A DNA stretch of 39,017 nucleotides, taken from assembly GCA_000733355.1 (NCBI GenBank), contig JNVV01000024.1:442148-481164 (forward strand), written 5' to 3'. Both the position numbers and the translations under genes were made by a program. The notes under the pieces were generated by a model. That model searched no databases, had not been told where the DNA came from, and saw only the letters and a list, made by a program, of their open reading frames with translations. The DNA comes from Falciphora oryzae. Its lineage: Eukaryota; Ascomycota; Sordariomycetes; Magnaporthales; Magnaporthaceae. Numbering within the stretch: the first letter of the stretch is position 1; each line of letters opens with the position of its first letter. Of the stretch, positions 17,874 to 26,784 are shown piece by piece.

Positions 17874-20318
17874 TCAAGCGGTAGGAGTGAGTGGCATCCA
17901 AGCCCGGACAAGCTGCGGGGCCTCGTCCGAGCCGGCAACTTCCTCCTTCCACCCGAGGACGTCCCAGCCATCTGCAGGGCCACCCAGAGGTGGATGGGCA
18001 CTGGCCAGCCGCTCCTTGACTGACGGGTTCGCGGCAGTACCAGCCATGACGGCCTTGATGGCTTCAATCCGTCGACGCTCACGCTCGGCGATGATCTGCG
18101 ACATGATCTTGTATCGAGTCTGCGTCGTGGGCCAGCCCGTGACAGGCTGGCCGGGTCCCTTGCCGAGCCTGTTGCTCTCCATGACATCCTTCAGGACTCC
18201 AAAGGGCAGGTTCGCCAGGACCGATGTGAGGAGGCGGTTCGGGTTAGGCTCACAGGCCGCCAGGCGGTCCGACAGAGCAACCGGTTTCTTGGGCTTGGGA
18301 GGCTGCGCCTCCTGAGCATCGGCTGGACCCTTGCTGGGCAACGGAACGTCGCCAAACTTGATCTGGCTAAGCAGAGGATTCGAGTACCGAAGACCCTCGT
18401 GTCGAATGGGGACACCGGTTGCCTCGTCGACACTTGGCGCCGTCATGGCCTCCTTGTCGCCCTTGTAGGCGTCTGGGTACGCCGGGATTCTAGTGTAGCG
18501 CGGCAGCGGGTACTTGGGGTCAACGACGTAGTTGTGGGGGAAGTTGTCGATGATGAAGCCGGCGATAGCATCAAGAATCCTCTCGGAGGCGGGGCCATAG
18601 CGGAGAAGGATGTCCGAGGCGGAAGGAGTGTGGATCGAGCCCGGGAACTGGTGCGTGGCACCGCCCAGAGCGATCGCGCAGGCCATCTCGAGCTGGACCC
18701 AGCCGTGGATGAGACGGACGATATCGTCCGCTCCCTTCATGGCAATGGCTCCCAGCTGAAGGAAATGGCCGGCTGCGATGTATGAGGCAGCCAAAAAGGG
18801 ATCGGCCTCGGGGTACTCGGGGATGGGGCGACCGTAGAGGCTGCCGAGGCAGGTCCAGAGGACGTCATTGCGCAGGTAGGGATCGTCCGAAGCCATTCCC
18901 AGGGTGCCACCCGAGTTGGGGTTGCCCTGAAGGTGAGCCCTCAGTGTGGGGCTGAAGCCCAGAATAAGGCGATGGCCGTAGAGAAGCACGGGCGTGCGCC
19001 ACGGACGGTCCTCCGAGTCACCCAGGAAGGTGACAATCAGCTGACAATCAGCTGTCTCGCGGTTGTTGAAGTTGAGCTCAATGTACTCGCGCGCGTCACG
19101 CTGGTGCATCTGAGAAAGCTCGAGGCTCCGCGAATTGATGAAGCCAGACTGCCTCGCCGAGCTGGGGGCGGGTGGGAAGCCGGCGTTGATATCAGCATGG
19201 ACACCAGCGCCATTGGCCGTCATCGGCGGCTGAGGGCGGTGATAGTAGCCGTTCTCCTCGAAGCCGATCGGGCCATCGGGCGGGTTAGACGCCTGCGAGC
19301 CATGGAAGCTCTGAGGAGTAGACGGAGCAATCACAATACCCTGGACGGCAGGGTAATAAGGCAGGCCTTGGGCAAGCTGAGGAGGCATAGAGATAGGACG
19401 GCCCATGGAGACCTGGGGAGGCGGGTACGCATTGTGATCGTGCCGCAGAGGAAAGGGCGGCAAGTTCAAATGCGCCGGCCGATGATACCTGCCGGTCTCG
19501 GGCGGGACGGGCGAGGTGTTGTTGGAGTCTGGGTGCGCTCCGAACATGCTGCTGTCGCTCAGACTCAGATGAGGGTGGTGCATTGGGATGCGCGGAGGCT
19601 CGAAAGCCGGAGCCTGCGCCATCACAAATCCGTTCGCCGTCGGAGGAATATTCTCCTTGCCTCGCGGGGGACACGGCGGAGCGTAACCGTCGGGTGCAGC
19701 GGGGGACGAGACGACGGGTGGAGGAATGGCGTTTGTCGAGCGATAGGCCGCGAGAGGCTCGCGGGTGGTGGTTGTGGGCGGGCCTGGTTGGTATGGTGAG
19801 AATGTGAAGGTGAAGGTGATGGGAAGGTGCGGGGTGATAAACATACCTTGACCTGGGCCTGCAAACGGAAGCTCCTGCTGCTGCGACGAGGCTGGAGCGG
19901 GCTCCACACCTACGGTGGCGTCCGCCGTCGGCTGCTGCTTTTTCTGCTGATGTCCGTTGCCGTTGCAGGCGCCGTCGTGCCTGGGAGCAGACGAGTCGGC
20001 ACCGTTGGCGTTGGGGGCTATGGCGAGAGCGGCAATGTTGGGCAGGTCGACCTCGACGGCCAAGGGCGAGGTGGGAGAGCGGACGGGCGCGGCTGACGTC
20101 GGCGACTTTGCGGCGTGGACACCGGAGGTGGGAGAGGGGAAGGCAGCCTGCGCACTGCGATGGCGCGGTTTGGTCAGAGGAAGAGGGAGGACCGGGACGA
20201 CGTGGGGTTTCTTGTTGGTGGAGGGGCCCTTGAAAGCTGGGCGGCGCTGGCCGAGGTGAGTGTTCGTTCCATTGCCAGCAGTCGCGGGGCTGGGGCTGCC
20301 GGTGGTGGAAGGCGCCAT
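17874..20318 (-). CDS. Large disordered protein with BTB/POZ-like segment
   Basis: Start ATG 20318, stop at 17874. A probable 63-nt intron (19784-19846; GTATGT...ACCAG) lies in frame and free of stops; spliced length 793 aa, unspliced 814. The first half is Pro/Ser/Asn/Gln-rich and likely disordered. From about residue 390 comes a structured region: EYIELNFNNRETADCQLIV, then TPVLLYGHRLILGFSPTLRAHL, resembling the BTB pattern of a D-x-L strand followed by HRxILxxxSPxLRAxL. Helical segments follow (FLAASYIAAGHFLQLGAIAMKG, VRLIHGWVQLEMACAIALGG), as in the BACK-like part of BTB proteins. The C terminus has a conserved-looking LLTSVLANLPFGVLKDVMES and a basic RYKIMSQIIAERERRRIEAIK helix. BTB proteins usually mediate dimerisation or link substrates to Cul3 ligases; the role here is unknown. 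An in-frame ATG upstream (20510) is less likely: that stretch looks like untranslated sequence. Confidence 0.75.
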   Translation of the reverse strand: MAPSTTGSPSPATAGNGTNTHLGQRRPAFKGPSTNKKPHVVPVLPLPLTKPRHRSAQAAFPSPTSGVHAAKSPTSAAPVRSPTSPLAVEVDLPNIAALAIAPNANGADSSAPRHDGACNGNGHQQKKQQPTADATVGVEPAPASSQQQELPFAGPGQGMFITPHLPITFTFTFSPYQPGPPTTTTREPLAAYRSTNAIPPPVVSSPAAPDGYAPPCPPRGKENIPPTANGFVMAQAPAFEPPRIPMHHPHLSLSDSSMFGAHPDSNNTSPVPPETGRYHRPAHLNLPPFPLRHDHNAYPPPQVSMGRPISMPPQLAQGLPYYPAVQGIVIAPSTPQSFHGSQASNPPDGPIGFEENGYYHRPQPPMTANGAGVHADINAGFPPAPSSARQSGFINSRSLELSQMHQRDAREYIELNFNNRETADCQLIVTFLGDSEDRPWRTPVLLYGHRLILGFSPTLRAHLQGNPNSGGTLGMASDDPYLRNDVLWTCLGSLYGRPIPEYPEADPFLAASYIAAGHFLQLGAIAMKGADDIVRLIHGWVQLEMACAIALGGATHQFPGSIHTPSASDILLRYGPASERILDAIAGFIIDNFPHNYVVDPKYPLPRYTRIPAYPDAYKGDKEAMTAPSVDEATGVPIRHEGLRYSNPLLSQIKFGDVPLPSKGPADAQEAQPPKPKKPVALSDRLAACEPNPNRLLTSVLANLPFGVLKDVMESNRLGKGPGQPVTGWPTTQTRYKIMSQIIAERERRRIEAIKAVMAGTAANPSVKERLASAHPPLGGPADGWDVLGWKEEVAGSDEAPQLVRAWMPLTPTA
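19784..19846 (-). other. Probable 63-nt in-frame, stop-free intron
   Basis: Read on the minus strand: strong donor GTATGT at 19846, acceptor ACCAG ending at 19784, length divisible by three, no stop codon in frame. It codes a Phe/Thr-rich run unlike its Gln/Pro-rich surroundings. The branch point is weak (CTCAC), so intron status is probable, not certain. Confidence 0.55.
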
Positions 20319-21582
20319 GCTGGGCACCCAGGCAGGACCAGCCTCGACGGAGCAGCGCGAGAGCAAACGGGGAGGGCAGGAGCTGGGTCTGGGTCTGGCC
20401 GGCTGGCGGCAGCAGAGCCCAACGTCGGCAGCGGGACTTTGCGATGGACGGGCGGGTGACGCAGAGCTGCCCTGACAGACCGTTTCCCGGAGCGAAGGTT
20501 GGCGATGCACAGCTCTGTGTCTGGTGCTGCTGCCGGGAAGTTACTTGGTCGAGCAACTCTACAAAATCGGGGCGCGGCTCTGGCAATGATGACAATTTTT
20601 TTTGGCCTTGGACGCAAATCCCCGCAGAAAAATTGGTTCAGCCCAGCCAGGACCCCGGTCCAGGTCGACGTTTGTTCGTTTTTTTAGCGGGCCACGGGCA
20701 AACACCAAGGGCAGGGTGCTTCCATGTATTTCCACATAACACGCTGGCCGCTGCGGTACCTTGCCCTATGTGCCTGTAGCCGGAGATTGCACTCTCCATC
20801 CCGCTTCCTTGGATCGCCGTGCACAGACCAAGGAGCCCATCTGAGCCGCGTCCAGTCCTGGTCCTGGCGTTTGCGAAATGTCTTGATGGCGGGCTCGCAC
20901 AGCGTCTTGGCGGCTTGTGATTCACTTGCTACAGCTCGTATACCTACCCCTCTCTTTTATCTTTTACTAGTATTGCTATGTATACCTGGGCTCTGCAGTC
21001 GGGCTTTGTATCCGTGACAGCGCTCTCGGGCCGGACAGCTTCAGGAGATTGACGCATGGATGTCATATGACAACTGCAGGCTCCCTCTTTCCCACGGTCT
21101 CCGACGACCGATGACTAATGCCGGCGACGCGACAGGGAGCTGCAGGCGCAGGCGCAAACATGGCAAAAGAGCGGACATTGTCGCCAGCTCTCAGGGAGCA
21201 ACACCAACTTGCATCGGACAACACTTGGTGGAAGCCCCTATTTTCCTATTATGTCTATCCGCGGGCACCTGGTAGTTAGTTGAAACCACCTCTCCATATC
21301 CCGCATCTCGCCTAACCCAATCTTGTGGGCCGGACAGCCATCCCGTCTGGTGTCTCTTCCAATGTGGAATGGGCGGAACGCGGGCGCTACCTCTTTAGCT
21401 GGCCCTGCGACCGCATCATCTGTGCCGTCTGTGTGCAGCCGTTGCATTCTTGCCCCCTTCGGCATGGAGCCGTCTGCGCCCTGTCCGGATGACCTCAATT
21501 ACAAACTCAAAATATCCTACACAGCTAGCTTAGGTACCCCTTGTCCTCGGGGCACTCCCACCTCGAAGCCGGCGGCCTGCTA
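20319..21582. other. Intergenic region, promoter of the BTB-like gene
   Basis: Divergence is absent: both neighbours lie on the minus strand, so this holds the BTB-like promoter and leader and the downstream end of the hydrolase pseudogene. No gene or notable motif seen. Confidence 0.45.
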
Positions 21583-22599
21583 TTACTCCAACACCAGCGC
21601 ATCGCCGGATCCCAGCTCCAGAAACCGGTAGCCGCCGACGGCCTCCCCCTCCCCAGCCGCTTCCTTCAGCCTCGCCTCCTCAGCCTCGACAGCATCCTTG
21701 AGCGTATACGTGGTTCTCTGCAGCAGCCAGCTGATCAGCCCTCCCCCGGCTTTGACCTCGTCGTGCGTCGCAACCCAGTACCGCGCCCCGCTGGCGCGCG
21801 CCGAGCGGAGCCCATTGTGTGCCCCCAGGTTCCGCCGCTTAGTCATCCAGATCCGGACGTCGTGCATCCCGTGAAGCAGCGCTAGGGTCTTGAGGCCAGA
21901 CGATGGGAGAAATCCCAAGTCGTCGGCTTCGATCCCGTGAGGCGAGTATAGTATTGTCTCTGCTTCCCCGTTGGACGGCGTCTGGGGGTCGAAGCTGTCG
22001 AACGCGATCATGACGGCCGAGTGGTAGTATAGAGAGTTACCGGGCGTCACTACTCTCCCAACACCCAGCCAGGGAGGCAGAAGCGGATGACAGGCTGAAA
22101 GGGCTTCTTTTCGAAATGGCACCAAGAGCCGATCAGCCTCGCCGCCTCATCCGTCGCCGAGACAGGCGTGCCCCTTGGCAGTTCCTCCAGCGTCGCGCGG
22201 TGGCAGTGGCCTGTAAACTCGTGAGAGACGACGACGGCGTCAATGAAGCACGCCGGTGCCCCTGTCGCACCTCCCTGGCCCTCCTCCTCCTCCGCCGCCG
22301 CCTCCCCCTCGAGCTCGCGCAAGGCGTCGTTCAGCTCCGCAATCGTGGCCACGCTTGGCTCGACGACGTGCCATTGGGTAGAGAACCAGGATGCCACGTC
22401 GGATTGGGGGCCCCGTAGCCAAGGGTCCAGCAGCAGATTGGCGCGACCGGCCGGCCGGAGGTGGCCGCTCGGCGCGGCGCGGGTATGGGAGCTGGATCAG
22501 CCACGTGGTGTCGGCATTGAGGTGGACCAGGACGGGTCGCGGCGCCGCTAGCGCGGCTTTCCACGCTTCCCGGCTTGAATCCTGATCGGCTCCTTGCAT
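21583..22599 (-). pseudogene. Metallo-beta-lactamase-fold hydrolase (COG2220-like), frameshifted
   Basis: Three frames must be joined to follow the family. Frame one from 22599: RPVLVHLNADTTWLIQLPYP. At 22443-22460, inside a repeated CCGG tract, the frame shifts by one base; the next frame reads ANLLLDPWLRGPQSDVASWF and FIDAVVVSHEFTGHCHRATL. Near 22090-22120 it shifts again into LPPWLGVGRVVTPGNSLYYH, SPHGIEADDLG, LALLHGMHDVRIW, NLGAHNGLRSARASGARYWV and THDEVKAGGGLI, ending RFLELGSGDALVLE. Family members carry a metal-binding DHCH after SHEFT; here Asp is Gly (codon at 22209-22211). The segment usually found between the second and third parts also seems to be partly missing. No GT-AG intron explains either shift. 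Two frameshifts plus a changed metal ligand indicate a young pseudogene; sequencing error could explain the shifts but not the substitution. Confidence 0.8.
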
Positions 22600-23572
22600 T
22601 CTTTAGCCGTCCTCCGTCCTGAGCTCATTCTGCAGCGGTGATGCAGTATCTCTCGTGTTTGTTTGTTCGCCTGCTATACCCTGCTGGTTGCGTTTGGCGT
22701 GCAGTTTGTTTATTGGTCCCTCTCTCTTTTTGTTCAACTTAACGTTTTGTTTCCGCTTCAATGTTTGGTTCAAACAGCTTACCCGCAAAGACGGCTTCCT
22801 CTTCTCCTTTTACCTTCAAGGCGTTGGTGCTGGCGATTCGCGCGGGGTTGCACAGCCACGGCCCTGGGCGTGGTGATCGATCGGGCGTCTGTGTCAATGT
22901 CATCATCGTCCCGTCCACCGCTGCAGCCGCTTCCTTGTTGCACCATTGTGTGGACCAAAGTGGCGGAACGGTTGCAGCCGCGGCGACGGCGCATGCTGCA
23001 TATTTTGATGCAGAATTGTATCACCTCCATCCAAATCTCTCCTCTTCCATCCTGGGCGCGTTCGCGCACAAGACTCTTGCAATGGCTGATCAAGCGCTTA
23101 CATCAGGGCTCACCAAGGTATTGAGTGCACCATGATCCCATCGAAGCCCTAGAGTTGAATCGGTGGTCTCTGGGGTCTTTGCCGGGACATACCAACCGAC
23201 TGATAAGGGCAACAAAGAAACAAGACTAACGACCTAGCTCAAAGCAATCCTTCTCGTTCTTTGCTGCTAATATGACAAGTGACTGGCGGATCTTGAGAGA
23301 ACGCCAACACAAAGAAACGCGTTGCTGGCAGCGCTTTGTTGAAGATGGAGACTATGGCAATGATGGGGTACCATATGGCCCGGCCCGGTGGCGGCTGAGC
23401 GGCATAAAAGCGTGCGTCGGGGATGGGTCAACCTCCATCATCCGGCTCGACTAGCAACAGCATCCTACACAGACGTAACACTCCTCGCCACGAGATATCA
23501 TAAATCCCGCCAGCGACATCCAACAACGCCCGCACCGTGAAGCCTGCAGCTGGTGATACCCCAACCTACAAA
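22600..23572. other. Divergent intergenic region
   Basis: Between the hydrolase pseudogene (minus) and the membrane-anchored orphan (plus), so it holds both promoters. A TATA-like GCATAAAAG at about 23402-23410 lies some 165 bp before the orphan's ATG. No gene detected. Confidence 0.5.
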
Positions 23573-24634
23573 ATGGCCCCCTCGCAACCCAAGGCGAGCG
23601 ACAGGGAGACCCGGTACGACTGGCCCGAAGGGGACTGTCAGGGCTGGTCGCCGTCCCACCGCGCCTACCCCAAGACCCCCTACCCATTCTCCCCGCGGGC
23701 CGGCCGTGGGGCCTCGTCTCGCAACTTCCTGAACCTGTCCATCAAGGTCTCGCCGCCGCCCGACTATCTGCCCGGCCTGGCTGAACGGCAGGGGGACGCC
23801 GACGACAACAACTTTAGCGATGCGCGCGCCTCCCAGGGCGAGACCGACGCGCAGGATCCCTTCGCGGATGCCGCGAGGTGGTCGGGCCGCTCGAGCCTGT
23901 CCTCGATGGCGTCGTCGCCGCTCGACTGCCGCCGGCCCAACCTGGCCGACGAACTCGCGGACGCCGACGACGAGGCCCGACATGTCCAGGCCACCACCGC
24001 CTCCGCCGCCAGCCCGGCGTGGGGGTCCGCTCTCCGTCGCCACGGACACCGGCTACCCACTCGGCCGCCTCCGCCCAGCGCCTCCGCCGCCTCCATGATC
24101 GTGCTCATGGGCAGCAGCCGCAGAGCCTCTGTGGACTCGGGTCTCTACAGCGCCGAGACGGCAGTCGAGGAGGGCGCCGCCGCACCGCGGACCCCCGAGC
24201 CGGTCGAGATGTCGACGCCCGGGAGCCCCGCCAGCATCGACTTCGCGGTGCTAGAGGGGGAGGATCCTTACGACGGTGATGAGAGGCTTCCGGCTGCGTC
24301 TGGCCGTCTGGACCAACGGGAGGCTCGCCGTCGTCTCTATCGCCGCCAAGGAGGGGAGCGGGAGCGGCTGAGCATCCAGCACACGCCGCCGCCGCTCGTG
24401 GGGCTCGGCATCAACCAGGCGGGCGAAGATAAGGAGCCTGTGGCTGCAATGCCCGCATCTGTCGAGCCCGGCTCGGCGCTCAAGGAGAGGGAGCACGTGG
24501 AAGAGCCCGTCTCCGCCGCCGCTGGATCCATCGCCACAGGACCTATTCCTGTGGGATTCGTCCTAGGCTTCCTCTCGGGCCTCGTGCTCGGGTACTGTCT
24601 GCTCACGTTTCTTGGGGAGCGGACAAAGGGGTAA
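23573..24634 (+). CDS. Orphan protein with C-terminal membrane anchor
   Basis: Single exon, 353 aa from the ATG at 23573 (AAAATGG context). The N-terminal 60 residues are Tyr/Pro/Trp-rich (RYDWPEGDCQGWSPSHRAYP), the middle is Ser/Ala/Pro-rich and probably disordered, with candidate phosphorylation sites such as SRRASVDSGLYS and TPEPVEMSTPGSP. The only hydrophobic helix is at the end: PVGFVLGFLSGLVLGYCLLTF, carrying repeated GxxxG spacing, followed by GERTKG. That layout suggests a tail-anchored or single-pass membrane protein with most of its mass in the cytosol. No family is recognised. High GC and a mostly low-complexity body mean the exact product is less certain than the anchor; the frame stays open with ordinary codon use. 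Confidence 0.7.
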   Translation: MAPSQPKASDRETRYDWPEGDCQGWSPSHRAYPKTPYPFSPRAGRGASSRNFLNLSIKVSPPPDYLPGLAERQGDADDNNFSDARASQGETDAQDPFADAARWSGRSSLSSMASSPLDCRRPNLADELADADDEARHVQATTASAASPAWGSALRRHGHRLPTRPPPPSASAASMIVLMGSSRRASVDSGLYSAETAVEEGAAAPRTPEPVEMSTPGSPASIDFAVLEGEDPYDGDERLPAASGRLDQREARRRLYRRQGGERERLSIQHTPPPLVGLGINQAGEDKEPVAAMPASVEPGSALKEREHVEEPVSAAAGSIATGPIPVGFVLGFLSGLVLGYCLLTFLGERTKG

Positions 24635-25272
24635 AGAACCGATGTCTCGTCCGAGCTGCTCGGCGGACACACTACAATAGAGCTTGCTCTTGGAGACCAC
24701 ATGAGTCACCAACCTCGAGATGTTCATGTAGCTAGGCAGAGGCAGATGGGGATGGCAACTGACTGATCTTTACCTCTCGCCGAAGAGCATAGAGAGTAGT
24801 TCGATGCAAGAGCCAAGTGAGTAATACGGATCTAAGTGCAGACAGTAGACCTCTCGGCGTGAGGGGCGAGACTCAGGCAGCAAAACAGCAAAACAGCAAA
24901 ACAGCAATGGGTATCATAGGTAACAGTAAGCCAGCAAAGAGTGGACCGATCGATGAAGGGAATCCCAACCCAGTCCAACATGAAGACGATACCACTCCAA
25001 AATAAACACACTACATTAGCAGCCATTCATGCAAAGCGTATTCCTTCTCCTGCCGCCCAGATGCGGGGAGGATGAGACGTGATACGGGACGGAAAAGTGG
25101 AAAGTTAAAAACCACAAAGTTGACAGACACAATAAAAAGAATTGACGACAGCCGAAGGGTGGGGGCGTGATGGTGTTCGGGAGAAGGCAGCCAGCCTTGT
25201 GTGAGAGAAACGTCGACTCGGGTAGGTAGGAATCATGGCAGTCGATCATTGGCAGGAATGTGAGACGGTAGA
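24635..25272. other. Convergent 3' intergenic region
   Basis: Lies between two convergent genes and should hold both 3' UTRs. It contains the 8-bp minisatellite annotated separately. No gene seen. Confidence 0.5.
24878..24907. repeat. 8-bp minisatellite (CAGCAAAA), about 3.8 copies
   Basis: Three perfect CAGCAAAA units and a partial fourth, in the 3' flank shared by the membrane-anchored orphan and the GCR1-type gene. Confidence 0.9.
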
Positions 25273-26784
25273 TTAAGCCATCTGCTGAGCCTTCTTCTCG
25301 GCCGTCGCGGCGGCAGCGTTCTTCTTCCACTCGCGTTTGGTTTCCTTACGTTCCCTAGACAGGAGAGTGATGAGGTAGTGCATGCTCCGAGAGGCGCGCT
25401 TGGCCTCGACGGCGGCGACGGCGGCGTCCTCGTCGAGCCCGTCATGCATGTACTCGCGGACCTTGTCCCAGACGAGCTTGCGGCGCGAGAACCACGTCCT
25501 GCCCTTGGGGTCGGGCCGCCACCGGCTCTGCCAGTGGTTCTCGATGGCCTCGATGGGCATGACGCCGTCGAGCCCGTGCTTGTACTCCCGCCAGATCTCG
25601 GCCACCGTGTGCAGCGAACTGTAGGCGATCACGCGGGGCATGCCGCCCAGCTCGGGCGGGAACTCGAGCTTCAGCGCCGCCCGCGGTGGGCTGTTAATAC
25701 GCGCGAACGGGGCGCCGGGGCCAGAAGCTGCCGGCGGCGGCGGCGGCGGCGTGCCCCACTCCGTCACTGGTCCCGGCGTCGTGTTGCTGGGCGATGCGGC
25801 AGACGAGGAGGCGGCAGCGGCCGCGGCCACGGCCACTGCGGCTGCTGCCACTTCGGTCGTCGACGCGGTCGAGAAAGAAGGGGCGCGGGGCGGCTGGGCC
25901 TGCTGGTGATAGTGCTGCTGCTGAGACGAAGGCGCGAGCTGCTGCGAAGGCGCGAGCTGCTGGCTGGGCGGAGGTGGCGGGGTGCCGAAGGAATGTTGGA
26001 ACCTGGGAGGGTAGATCCGCGAAGGGGTCTGGGAGGTGACCGTCTGCGGAACGGCCGGGTGCGTGGCCGGGACAGCGGGAGGCCGGGCCTGCGAGTAGAG
26101 TTGCGATGACGTAGGCAGTCCAGGGAGCCCATGGTGCTGCGGCTGCTGTTGCAGGACTGTCGGGACTGGTGCCGATGTTGGAAGCCGCTGCATGCACTGC
26201 GGCACAGCCGGTGGGTTAGCACAGCGACACACTAGTGGGAGTAGGAGGATGCAGCCCCCTTGGTTGGAGGATGCGCGCGCTAAGGCACCGGTCTGCTGGC
26301 AAAGCGCGGCACTTACCAGGTTAGCGGATTCGAAGGCACTTGCGCCATCGCTAAAGAAGAGGGACAGGCAGGCCTTGATCTCGCCCAGCTGCTTGGCGAC
26401 GTCCTGGTACTGCGCCGACACGGTGGTGAGGGCTGACTGCATCCGGTAGATTACGTTGACGAGCTCTCCCGAGTCCATCGCCCTGAGTTGCTCCTCTGCA
26501 GGGATCTCGGAGGTGGCCCTCGAGGTGGTTGAGCCCTCGATCTCGACGGGCTGTGGGGGCGGCTGCTTGGGCTGAGCCTGGGACTGGGGCTGCGGGCCTG
26601 CACCATTAGGCATGCTGCTGCCATGGCTGGCGGCAGCGGTTGCAGTCGTCGTGTTGCTGGTGGTCTGGTGGCGCTTGGCTGGCTGGCGCTCCAGGTCCGA
26701 GGACCAGTCGTCTGCCTCGAGCACGGATGCCGGGCGCTTGATGGCCTCGGCCGTTGTGACATATGTCGAAGGCGACTGGGACAT
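25273..26784 (-). CDS. GCR1_C-domain DNA-binding protein (transcription regulator)
   Basis: Exons 26784-26317 and 26196-25273; spliced product 463 aa. The intron 26197-26316 (GTAAGT donor, GTGCTAACCC branch, CCGCAG acceptor) is 120 nt, in frame and stop-free, so an unspliced 503-aa form would also be translatable. N-terminal region: MSQSPSTYVTTAEAIKRPAS and QPAKRHQTT, then a helical stretch (SGELVNVIYRMQSALTTVSA, QYQDVAKQLGEIKACLSLFF) that could be a coiled coil. The middle is Pro/Gln/Ala/Ser-rich with poly-Ala. From about residue 350, SLHTVAEIWREYKHGLDGV, IENHWQSRWRPDPKGRTWFS and RRKLVWDKVREYM match the GCR1_C domain of fungal regulators such as Gcr1 and Hot1, which binds DNA through a Myb-like fold. 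A basic tail (SRERKETKREWKKN) follows. Likely nuclear; target genes cannot be inferred. Confidence 0.88.
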   Translation of the reverse strand: MSQSPSTYVTTAEAIKRPASVLEADDWSSDLERQPAKRHQTTSNTTTATAAASHGSSMPNGAGPQPQSQAQPKQPPPQPVEIEGSTTSRATSEIPAEEQLRAMDSGELVNVIYRMQSALTTVSAQYQDVAKQLGEIKACLSLFFSDGASAFESANLVSAALCQQTGALARASSNQGGCILLLPLVCRCANPPAVPQCMQRLPTSAPVPTVLQQQPQHHGLPGLPTSSQLYSQARPPAVPATHPAVPQTVTSQTPSRIYPPRFQHSFGTPPPPPSQQLAPSQQLAPSSQQQHYHQQAQPPRAPSFSTASTTEVAAAAVAVAAAAAASSSAASPSNTTPGPVTEWGTPPPPPPAASGPGAPFARINSPPRAALKLEFPPELGGMPRVIAYSSLHTVAEIWREYKHGLDGVMPIEAIENHWQSRWRPDPKGRTWFSRRKLVWDKVREYMHDGLDEDAAVAAVEAKRASRSMHYLITLLSRERKETKREWKKNAAAATAEKKAQQMA

